Of a stretch of DNA of 13,498 nucleotides, positions 6,565 through 12,489 are shown in pieces. Every line of letters starts with the position of its first letter. Within the stretch, counting starts at the first letter, position 1. The stretch covers positions 1 to 13,498 of the forward strand of contig DGDP01000059.1 in the NCBI GenBank assembly GCA_002385485.1. Direction: 5' to 3'. The notes under the pieces are model-generated. The model was not told the origin of the DNA. It did no database searches and saw only the letters and a list, made by a program, of their open reading frames with translations. The position numbers and the translations under genes were made by a program. This DNA is from Acetomicrobium sp. UBA3949. Lineage in GTDB: Bacteria; Synergistota; Synergistia; Synergistales; Acetomicrobiaceae.

Positions 6565-7902
6565 CTAAAATAATCCCTTTGGAAGTTTAAGGCCCTTGAA
6601 CTTGCCCTTACCCTTTCCAAAGCGCTTAAATATCTCCTTCATTTGTTCGTATTGTTTTAAAACTTGATTTACCATTTGAACACTTGTACCGGAACCGCTT
6701 GCAATTCTTCTTTTTCTGCTTCCTTTTATAATCTCGGGTCTCTTTCTTTCTTCCGGCGTCATCGAGAGTATGACAGCTTCGACATGTTTAATGCGCCTGA
6801 AATCTATATCTGACACTTGAGACTTAACCTTTCCCGGAAGAGGGAGCATATCCATAACCTTGTCAAGTGGTCCTAACTTTTGAATTTGTCTAAGCTGGAC
6901 CAACAAATCATCAAGGGTAAACCTGTTGTCTTGGAGGTTTTTTTGAACTCGTTCGATTTCTTTGGTATCGCCAGATTTCTGTATTTTTTCGAGCAGGCCC
7001 TCCATATCTCCCATTCCAAGTATACGTTGGGCCATTCGTGTGGCGTCAAACTCCTCCAAATCTTCCAGATGTTCTCCTACCCCAACGAGCTTAATTGGAA
7101 CACCTGTGGCTGCCTTTACAGCAAGAGCGGCACCTCCGCGAGCGTCTCCATCGAGCTTGGTTAAAACCACACCCGTTATGCCGGCTTTTTCTTTAAAGGC
7201 CTCGGCTACGTTAACTCCCTCCTGACCCGTCATGGAATCGATAACTAAAAGCACCTCACTGGGATTCAGAAGTTTATGCATCTGCTCCAGTTCTGTCATA
7301 AGGTCATCGTCTATATGTAAACGTCCTGCAGTATCAAATATTATGACATCAATCAAATGAGCATCGGCATAGCTCAAAGCCTTTCTGGTCACATCCATCA
7401 CGTTGCCCGAACCAGCCTCTTCGGGACCGAAAAAAGGTATACGAGCTTTTTCAGCCAGTACTTTCAACTGCTTTACAGCAGCAGGACGACGTAGATCACA
7501 GGCCACGACCATAGGTTTGTGGCTGTCAGATATCTTCAGCGCCAGTTTTACTGCCGTGGTGGTTTTACCGGAACCTTGTAATCCGACCAACATAAATACC
7601 GATGGCGGTTTAGGGGCGAAATTTAGCCTTTCTTTCTTGCCACCCATCAGGTTGCAAAGCTCTTCATATACGACAGCATACACTTGCTGCGCTGGGGTTA
7701 TCGACGACAAGACTTCCTGTCCCAGGCAGCGTTCTTTAATGCGTTCTACCAAATCCTTTGCTATCTTGTAGTTTACATCCGCCTCGAGGAGCGCTCTTCT
7801 GACCTCGCGAAGCGCATCATTGATATCTTCTTCAGTAAGTCTCCCCTTGCCTCTTAACTTGGAAAATATCCCTTCCAGCCGTTCCTTCAAGGAATCAAAC
7901 AT
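6565..7902 (-). CDS. ffh: signal recognition particle GTPase Ffh (SRP54)
   Basis: Ffh binds 4.5S/6S SRP RNA and signal peptides and docks with FtsY to deliver nascent membrane proteins. The preferred ATG at 7902 gives 445 residues beginning MFDSLKERL as usual; a GTG three codons upstream (7911) is less likely. The N domain is about 1-85. The G domain carries the P-loop GLQGSGKTTT (107-116), CDLRRPAAVKQL, DTAGRLHIDD and TKLDGDARGG. The M domain has the linker MDMLPLPG and the RNA-binding helix GSRKRRIASGSGTSVQMVNQ, ending in a short basic GKGKGKFKG tail. AGGTGA precedes the ATG at good spacing. The start overlaps the end of ylxM by 8 bases. Confidence 0.97.
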   Translation of the reverse strand: MFDSLKERLEGIFSKLRGKGRLTEEDINDALREVRRALLEADVNYKIAKDLVERIKERCLGQEVLSSITPAQQVYAVVYEELCNLMGGKKERLNFAPKPPSVFMLVGLQGSGKTTTAVKLALKISDSHKPMVVACDLRRPAAVKQLKVLAEKARIPFFGPEEAGSGNVMDVTRKALSYADAHLIDVIIFDTAGRLHIDDDLMTELEQMHKLLNPSEVLLVIDSMTGQEGVNVAEAFKEKAGITGVVLTKLDGDARGGAALAVKAATGVPIKLVGVGEHLEDLEEFDATRMAQRILGMGDMEGLLEKIQKSGDTKEIERVQKNLQDNRFTLDDLLVQLRQIQKLGPLDKVMDMLPLPGKVKSQVSDIDFRRIKHVEAVILSMTPEERKRPEIIKGSRKRRIASGSGTSVQMVNQVLKQYEQMKEIFKRFGKGKGKFKGLKLPKGLF

Positions 7903-8275
7903 CTTGATCACCTATCTTTCTCAATTGCGAAAGCAATTCTGACATTTTTGATTTAAATTCTTCCGAAAGTTCTTTTTCGTGCTGATCTAACAATTTTTCC
8001 AGATTTTTCTTATATTCCTCAAGAGCAAGTAAGGTTCGTTTAAAACCCACTACTTCCTCTATTTCAACTAACCTCTTTCGCGCACGTTGAAGGAGCTCAA
8101 AAACCCCTTGCCGGCTAACTTCTATGGCATCAGCTACCTCAGATAAAGACCAATCGGACATTTCGTGAAGCTCAAAGGCCTTTCTCTGCTTATCGGTCAA
8201 AAGACCGCCATAGATATCGTAAAGCAAGCTCATCTCGATTCGAGACTTCAAAAAATCCTCACACTTATCTGCCAT
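7895..8275 (-). CDS. ylxM: YlxM/p13-like helix-turn-helix protein, SRP-associated
   Basis: A 126-residue protein of the YlxM/p13 family, encoded directly upstream of ffh in many bacteria. In streptococci YlxM binds the SRP and modulates the Ffh/FtsY cycle. Residues 25-69 form a sigma-70 region-4-like helix-turn-helix (LTDKQRKAF, WSLSEVADAIEVSRQGVFELLQRARKRL). Residues 71-120 look like a charged coiled coil, longer and more coiled-coil-like than the short tail of many homologues. The ATG has GGGGAG about 9 bases upstream. This Shine-Dalgarno lies in the 3' arm of a long inverted repeat, described separately. It is the first gene of the operon. Confidence 0.9.
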   Translation of the reverse strand: MADKCEDFLKSRIEMSLLYDIYGGLLTDKQRKAFELHEMSDWSLSEVADAIEVSRQGVFELLQRARKRLVEIEEVVGFKRTLLALEEYKKNLEKLLDQHEKELSEEFKSKMSELLSQLRKIGDQDV

Positions 8276-8279
8276 AAAA

Positions 8280-8330
8280 AATCTCCCCGCTCAAAGCCTT
8301 TAGCATTAACAAAACCTGAGCGGGAAGATT
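8280..8330 (-). terminator. long inverted repeat with T6 tract, probable terminator of the upstream dehydrogenase gene, overlapping the ylxM promoter and RBS
   Basis: On the minus strand ATCTTCCCGCTCA (complement of 8317-8329) pairs with TGAGCGGGGAGAT (complement of 8281-8293): 13 pairs with a single U-G wobble, plus one more A-T pair outside, and a 23-base loop. Six T follow at once and then the ylxM ATG. This is a good intrinsic-terminator form. The upstream gene on this strand (ending at 8492) has no other visible terminator. The 3' arm contains the ylxM Shine-Dalgarno, and the 5' arm overlaps the -10 and start point of the ylxM promoter. Confidence 0.65.
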
Positions 8331-8356
8331 ATATATCCGACATAAATTGATGTCAA
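8328..8356 (-). promoter_or_regulatory. perfect-consensus sigma-70 promoter of the ylxM-ffh-rpsP-khpA-rimM-trmD-rplS operon
   Basis: On the minus strand TTGACA (complement of 8351-8356) is followed by exactly 17 bases and TATAAT (complement of 8328-8333). Both hexamers match consensus perfectly. The start point should be near G at about 8321, giving a leader of about 45 bases before ylxM. Confidence 0.85.
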
Positions 8357-8491
8357 CGACAAAACGTTTACAGACTGATTGAAGCCATCAATAAGCAACT
8401 CTTCATATAACATTTAGCCCCAAATGAACACAGCAAGATTCTACACTATAGCCTGCTCAATATCTCTTTAAGTCCTTCCTATGTAATATTA

Positions 8492-9481
8492 TTATCTGCG
8501 TTTCACAACTTCGGGATTTACCAAATTGGGCGGAACTTCTCCTTTGAGCACTTTAATGACATTTTCTGCTGCCATCGTTGCCATTTTTGCACGTGTAGCG
8601 TATGATGCAGAGCCTAGGTGCGGCAGCAGGACAACGTTGTCAAGCTGAAGAAGCTCCGGGGCTACCTCTGGTTCTCGTTCAAAGACGTCAAGACCTGCTC
8701 CCCTGATCCAACCTTCTTTCAGCGCCTTCGCCAAGGCCTTTTCATCCACAATTGGCCCCCTTGCGGTATTTATAAGATAAGCCTCCTTTTTCATCATCTT
8801 CAGCTCTCGCTCTCCAATCAGATGTCGGGTTTCTTTGGTTAAGGGCACATGAATAGATATAAAATCGGCCTCCCTAAGCAGGTCATCAAGCGACCTATAT
8901 TCGGCGTTTAACTTCTTTTCCACCTCTTCGGAGGCTCTATGGGCGCTGTAATATATAACCTTTATGTCAAAGCCAATTGCCCTGCGGGCTACTGCCCTGC
9001 CAATATTGCCAAAACCAATGATGCCAAGCGTCGCATGATGTACGTCGGTGCCCAGAAGAAGCATGGGTTTCCATCCCTTAAACTTTCCCTGGCGCAAGAA
9101 TTTGTCACCCTCTACGACCCTGCGAGCCGTGGCCAAAATGAGCGCCCAGGCGAGATCGGCCGTCGTATCCGTTAGCACGCCCGGCGTGTTGGTCACCATG
9201 ATCCCACGCTTTGTAGCTGCATCCACAACTATATTGTCAAAACCTACAGCATAGTTAGCGATAATTTTGAGCTGAGGGCCAGCTGCGTCCATCACCTCGT
9301 CATCGATTCTGTCGGCAAGCAGGCAAACGATGGCATCTACTCCTTTGACTTCCTTTAAAAGTAAATCTCTAGGAAAGACACCTTCGTAGTCGAACACCTT
9401 GACATGGCAATATTCCTCTAAAATGCGCATCCCTTCTTCAGGGATGCGACTGGTCACCAGAACCTTGGGCTTATTGCTCAT
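8492..9481 (-). CDS. gyaR: D-2-hydroxyacid dehydrogenase, glyoxylate/hydroxypyruvate reductase type
   Basis: Probably reduces glyoxylate (or hydroxypyruvate or another 2-oxoacid) with NAD(P)H. The 329 residues are collinear with archaeal glyoxylate reductases: IIANYAVGFDNI (residues 73-84), GIMVTNTPGVLTDTTADLAWAL (93-114), the NAD-binding GFGNIG (156-161), then catalytic Arg241 (INTARGPIVDE), Glu270 (GLDVFEREPEV) and His288 (LLPHLGSAS). It ends with the family-typical PPNLVNPEV. There is no C-terminal ACT domain, so it is not a full-length SerA. The ATG has AGGAG 9 bases upstream. It is monocistronic with its own promoter and diverges from the pantothenate operon. The exact substrate is not decidable from sequence; phosphoglycerate or other D-2-hydroxyacid activity is possible. 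Confidence 0.85.
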   Translation of the reverse strand: MSNKPKVLVTSRIPEEGMRILEEYCHVKVFDYEGVFPRDLLLKEVKGVDAIVCLLADRIDDEVMDAAGPQLKIIANYAVGFDNIVVDAATKRGIMVTNTPGVLTDTTADLAWALILATARRVVEGDKFLRQGKFKGWKPMLLLGTDVHHATLGIIGFGNIGRAVARRAIGFDIKVIYYSAHRASEEVEKKLNAEYRSLDDLLREADFISIHVPLTKETRHLIGERELKMMKKEAYLINTARGPIVDEKALAKALKEGWIRGAGLDVFEREPEVAPELLQLDNVVLLPHLGSASYATRAKMATMAAENVIKVLKGEVPPNLVNPEVVKRR

Positions 9482-9517
9482 AACAGATCACTCCTTTTTT
9501 AGCAAAAAATACTCACC

Positions 9518-9536
9518 TTGAAGAATTTTTCTTCAA
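9518..9536. repeat. perfect inverted repeat in the leader of the dehydrogenase gene
   Basis: TTGAAGAA (9518-9525) and TTCTTCAA (9529-9536) are exact reverse complements around a 3-base centre. They lie just downstream of the inferred start point of the minus-strand promoter. This is suited to a dimeric repressor site or a small leader hairpin. Confidence 0.5.
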
Positions 9537-9549
9537 TATACTTACAAGT

Positions 9550-9578
9550 TTAATAATGCTTCGCAAAAATATTGTCAA
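9550..9578 (-). promoter_or_regulatory. promoter of the D-2-hydroxyacid dehydrogenase gene
   Basis: On the minus strand TTGACA (complement of 9573-9578) is followed by 17 bases and TATTAA (complement of 9550-9555). The -35 is perfect and the -10 near-consensus. Transcription would start near 9543, about 60 bases before the ATG. Confidence 0.7.
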
Positions 9579-9660
9579 CCGGGACAAAGATAAAACCACC
9601 TGAAATAGCATTTCTTAAAGTGTGTCCTGATATGCGCATATGGCGTCCGATGGCATTAGA

Positions 9661-9689
9661 TTGTTCATAAGATAAATCCATGCTATAAT
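9661..9689 (+). promoter_or_regulatory. promoter of the DUF2520-panB-panC operon
   Basis: TTGTTC (9661-9666), 17 bases, then TATAAT (9684-9689) preceded by TGC, i.e. an extended -10 (TGnTATAAT). The perfect extended -10 compensates for the weak -35. The start point should be near 9696, leaving a leader of about 150 bases before the first gene. Confidence 0.65.
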
Positions 9690-9744
9690 CCAAAACAATT
9701 TATTTAGGGTAAATAGCATGCTTCAGTCGAAAAATAAATCGTGG

Positions 9745-9766
9745 TGGTAAAGTTATATAACTACCA
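9745..9766 (+). promoter_or_regulatory. AA-bulged leader hairpin upstream of the pantothenate genes (possible Pan-motif-like RNA)
   Basis: TGGT (9745-9748) pairs with ACCA (9763-9766), then two unpaired A (9749-9750), then AGTT pairs with AACT around an ATAT loop. The structure is short and AT-rich. The known Pan RNA motif of pantothenate-gene leaders is a stem-loop with two bulged A residues, often in tandem. Here only one convincing copy is seen, so the match is tentative. Confidence 0.3.
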
Positions 9767-9846
9767 GGTAAGTGTTGTTACTCATTAGTTAGACGGCATA
9801 AAATATCCCTTGATCTTAAAGTGATGTCCTTAAAGAGGTGTTTGCT

Positions 9847-10701
9847 TTGAAACTGGGCTTTATCGGTGCCGGCAAGGTTGGTTCGGCCATGGCAATTTTG
9901 CTTAAACAGGCTGGTTATGAAATAGCAGGAGTGGCCAGCAGATCGCAAACTTCAGCACAAAAACTTGCATTGCGCCTTGGAGTTTCCGTTTTTACTCCCA
10001 AAGAACTCTCCTATAAATCGGATGTGCTTTTTATCACCACATCTGACGATGCCATCGCTTCGGTTGCCGCAGACCTCGCCAGGCAAAAAGCAATCCGCCT
10101 CGGGCAGATCATGGTTCATATGAGCGGTGCACATACTTCTTCATTATTATCTCCATGTGCCGAAGTCGGGGCTGTTATTCTTTCCGTCCATCCTATCCAG
10201 TCCTTTGCTTCCATAGATCAAGCCATCGCCCTCATTCCTGGCAGTTATTTCAGCATCGAAGGCGACGAAGGCGGATACGATTTTGCCCAGGAAATTGTGA
10301 AAAAGTTGAAGGGGAAGCACTTCATCCTAAAGTCGAACTCGAAAGTGCTCTACCATGCCGCTGCCTCTATAGCAAGCAATTACTTGGTGGGACTTTTAAG
10401 CGTTACTCAAGAACTATTAGACACTGCAGGCGTGCCGAATGATGTCGGGCTGCAGGCCTTTCTTCCCCTAATAGAGGGGACCCTTGAGAATGTAAGAAAA
10501 CTTGGGATTACGGGTGCCCTTACGGGGCCCATATCCAGAGGAGACATAAGCACTGTGTCAAAACATCTGGAAGCCATGAAAGACTTGCCTCAAATTTTAG
10601 ACGTTTATAAAACCCTTGGCCTCGTAACGGTTGAGGTTGCCCTTAAGAAGGGGACGATAAATGAGGAGCAGGCAGACATGCTGCGCGCGCTTCTTAAATA
10701 A
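9847..10701 (+). CDS. Rossmann-like/DUF2520 oxidoreductase, candidate ketopantoate reductase (PanG type)
   Basis: A 284-residue NAD(P)-binding protein of the Rossmann-like plus DUF2520 family. From the TTG at 9847 it begins MKLGFIGAGKVGSAMA, with the dinucleotide loop GAGKVG at residues 7-12. A longer GTG at 9838 lies inside the AGAGGTG Shine-Dalgarno and is unlikely. Family landmarks are VHMSGAHTSS and the SVHPIQSF block (full reading 117-124) at the domain junction. The all-helical C-terminal part contains HAAASIASNYLVGL and GALTGPISRGD. It is followed by panB 17 bases later and panC, while no panE or ilvC is visible here. Proteins of this type were shown to be ketopantoate reductases (PanG) in Francisella and relatives, to my recollection. 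That reaction is just what is missing between PanB and PanC, but the function here is inferred. Confidence 0.85.
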   Translation: MKLGFIGAGKVGSAMAILLKQAGYEIAGVASRSQTSAQKLALRLGVSVFTPKELSYKSDVLFITTSDDAIASVAADLARQKAIRLGQIMVHMSGAHTSSLLSPCAEVGAVILSVHPIQSFASIDQAIALIPGSYFSIEGDEGGYDFAQEIVKKLKGKHFILKSNSKVLYHAAASIASNYLVGLLSVTQELLDTAGVPNDVGLQAFLPLIEGTLENVRKLGITGALTGPISRGDISTVSKHLEAMKDLPQILDVYKTLGLVTVEVALKKGTINEEQADMLRALLK

Positions 10702-10718
10702 TTAAGACTGGAGGGTTT

Positions 10719-11531
10719 ATGATGTCGCGTGTTACAGTAGGATCACTGCTAGAAATGAAGGAAAGAGGAGAAAAGATCACCTTGCTTACGGCTTACGACT
10801 ATCCCACAGCCAAGCTCCTCGACGAAGCGGGTATTGATATCCTGTTAGTTGGGGATTCCCTGGGAAACGTGGTGTTAGGATATGAAAATACGCTCCCTGT
10901 AACCCTTGAAGAAAGCTTGCACCACACCAGGGCTGTTGCTAGGGGGACAAACAGGGCCATGGTCGTAGGGGACTTGCCCTTTCTTTATTATCAGACTACC
11001 ATAGCTGAGGCCGTATGGAATGCCGGCCGCTACCTAAAAGAAGCCGGGGCTCACTGCGTGAAACTGGAAGGAGGCAGGGAACGGGCAGAGATAGTCCACG
11101 CTTTAACAGAAACAGGAATTCCGGTAATGGCTCACTTGGGCCTTACGCCGCAATCGGTCAACGTCTTCGGCGGATATCGCGTCCAAGGTAAAACCGAACA
11201 AGCAGCACAGCACCTGATCGAGGATGCTATGATCCTGGAAGAAGCGGGAGCCTTTGCCGTCGTCCTTGAGTGCATTCCCGCCGAATTGGCCAAAGAAGTG
11301 ACCAACCGCCTTAGAATTCCTACGTTGTCCTGCGGGGCTGGACCCCATTGTGATGGCCAGGTAATGGTATTGCACGACTTGCTTGGAGTCAGCGGAGGAA
11401 AGGTGGCAAAGTTTGTTAAACAATATGCCAACTTGCACGACGTTATCATAGAGGCTCTGACAACCTTCAAAAAAGAGGTAGCGGAAGGGTCTTTTCCCGG
11501 ACCTGAGCATTGCTATAGAGCCAAAAATTAA
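10719..11531 (+). CDS. panB: 3-methyl-2-oxobutanoate hydroxymethyltransferase
   Basis: First committed step of pantothenate synthesis: transfers a hydroxymethyl group from methylene-tetrahydrofolate to 2-oxoisovalerate, giving ketopantoate. It has 270 residues, standard size. Mg and substrate ligands are visible: Asp46 (LLVGDSLGN), Asp85 (VVGDLPF), Lys115 and Glu117 (VKLEGG), and catalytic Glu184 (VLECIP). The GAGPHCDGQ signature is at 206-214. Two ATGs are in tandem (10719, 10722). GGAGG at 10710-10714 is better spaced for the second, so the protein may be one residue shorter. Tight spacing on both sides puts it in the pan operon. Confidence 0.97.
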   Translation: MMSRVTVGSLLEMKERGEKITLLTAYDYPTAKLLDEAGIDILLVGDSLGNVVLGYENTLPVTLEESLHHTRAVARGTNRAMVVGDLPFLYYQTTIAEAVWNAGRYLKEAGAHCVKLEGGRERAEIVHALTETGIPVMAHLGLTPQSVNVFGGYRVQGKTEQAAQHLIEDAMILEEAGAFAVVLECIPAELAKEVTNRLRIPTLSCGAGPHCDGQVMVLHDLLGVSGGKVAKFVKQYANLHDVIIEALTTFKKEVAEGSFPGPEHCYRAKN

Positions 11532-11557
11532 AAAATCAAAGAGGGTGATTTTATCCT

Positions 11558-12406
11558 ATGGAAGTCATAAAAAAGATCGCCGAAATGAAAGAGATATCAC
11601 TGTGCCTTAAACGAGAAGGCAAGAGTATAGGCTTAGTGCCCACCATGGGCTATCTTCACGAAGGACATCTAAGCCTGATCAAGACAGCCCGGCGGGAAAA
11701 TGACATCATAATAATGAGCAACTTCGTAAACCCTCTCCAGTTTGGCCCCAAGGAGGACTTTGCCACTTACCCTCGCGATCCGGATCGTGATAACAAACTG
11801 GCAGAATCAGCAGGGGTTGATTACGTTTTCGGTCCCACAAGCGAAGAAATGTACCCGCAAGGATATTGTACTTACATAGAAGTCAACGGTCCCATGGTCG
11901 AGAAGATGTGCGGAAAGTCGCGACCAGGACATTTCAAAGGAGTAACCACCGTTGTATTGAAGCTTTTTCTCATTACTCAGCCTGACCGTGCCTATTTTGG
12001 CCAAAAGGACGCCCAACAGGCCATTATCGTCAGAAAAATGGTTACCGATTTAAACGTTCCTGTAAAGATCATAACCTGCCCCATTGTCCGAGAGGAGGAT
12101 GGTTTGGCACTTAGCTCTCGCAACACCTATCTGTCTTCGGAAGAAAGAATCCAGGCCCTTGCCCTCCCTAGGGCTTTATCAGCAGGCAGAGATATGATAT
12201 TGAAAGGCGAGACCGATCCTATAAAAGTGAAGCAGCATATCACAAGTATACTGGCATCATCGCCAGGCATCCGCTTGGATTACGTAGAGGTTGTAAACGG
12301 GGATGACCTATCGGATTTATCCGCAATAAAGGGAAAAGTGTTGCTTGCAGCTGCGGTATATGTTGGAAAAACCAGGCTCATCGACAATATTGATCTGGAA
12401 GTATAA
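11558..12406 (+). CDS. panC: pantothenate synthetase (pantoate--beta-alanine ligase)
   Basis: Joins pantoate and beta-alanine with ATP via pantoyl-adenylate to make pantothenate. The 282-residue protein has the nucleotidyltransferase signature PTMGYLHEGH (residues 28-37; His34 and His37 the HIGH-type pair), NPLQF (58-62), the conserved FGQKDAQQ (147-154) and the KMSKS-equivalent LALSSRNTYLS (183-193). The start ATG follows GGGTGA at about 9 bases. It is 26 bases after panB. No panD (aspartate decarboxylase) follows, so beta-alanine must come from a gene elsewhere or from outside. No clear terminator is seen after it. Confidence 0.97.
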   Translation: MEVIKKIAEMKEISLCLKREGKSIGLVPTMGYLHEGHLSLIKTARRENDIIIMSNFVNPLQFGPKEDFATYPRDPDRDNKLAESAGVDYVFGPTSEEMYPQGYCTYIEVNGPMVEKMCGKSRPGHFKGVTTVVLKLFLITQPDRAYFGQKDAQQAIIVRKMVTDLNVPVKIITCPIVREEDGLALSSRNTYLSSEERIQALALPRALSAGRDMILKGETDPIKVKQHITSILASSPGIRLDYVEVVNGDDLSDLSAIKGKVLLAAAVYVGKTRLIDNIDLEV

Positions 12407-12417
12407 GTATAATAGGA

Positions 12418-12445
12418 TTGCTTTATTAAATAATAATAATATACT
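12418..12445 (+). promoter_or_regulatory. candidate promoter of the permease gene
   Basis: TTGCTT (12418-12423), 16 bases, TATACT (12440-12445), about 45 bases before the permease ATG in an 83-base AT-rich gap after panC. No terminator separates the two genes, so read-through from the pan operon is equally possible. The gap is too short for an obvious purine riboswitch and none is recognised. Confidence 0.35.
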
Positions 12446-12489
12446 TCAACATTTAATCATATTTTCATCCGGAAAAGGGAGAGTGAATC

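Larger units (their letters stand above)
9482..9837. other. 356-base divergent intergenic region with two promoters and several palindromes
   Basis: No protein gene of normal size fits here. It holds the minus-strand dehydrogenase promoter and leader (9482-9578), the 12-base palindrome ATATGCGCATAT (9630-9641), the plus-strand pantothenate promoter (9661-9689), and a leader of about 140 bases before the DUF2520 gene. The leader contains a 10-codon ATG-to-TAA reading frame ending in two Trp codons (9718-9750) and a hairpin with a two-A bulge (9745-9766). No intrinsic terminator with a T tract is seen in the plus-strand leader. Confidence 0.7.

Noticed and set aside
7403..7771. 122-residue reading frame on the plus strand
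   Set aside because: Antisense to the ffh G domain; low-complexity Ser/Ala/Pro composition is typical of a shadow frame.
9426..9448. Hairpin CGCATCCC/GGGATGCG with 7-base loop
   Set aside because: It lies inside the early coding sequence of the dehydrogenase gene and has no T tract; coding constraint explains the bases.
9838..9846. GTG 9838 as the start of the DUF2520 gene
   Set aside because: The GTG lies within the AGAGGTG Shine-Dalgarno. TTG 9847 gives the normal MKLGFIGAGKVG start with good spacing.
11103..11510. 135- and 112-residue minus-strand reading frames
   Set aside because: They lie within panB, which has full family motifs; neither shows a start signal or known motif.
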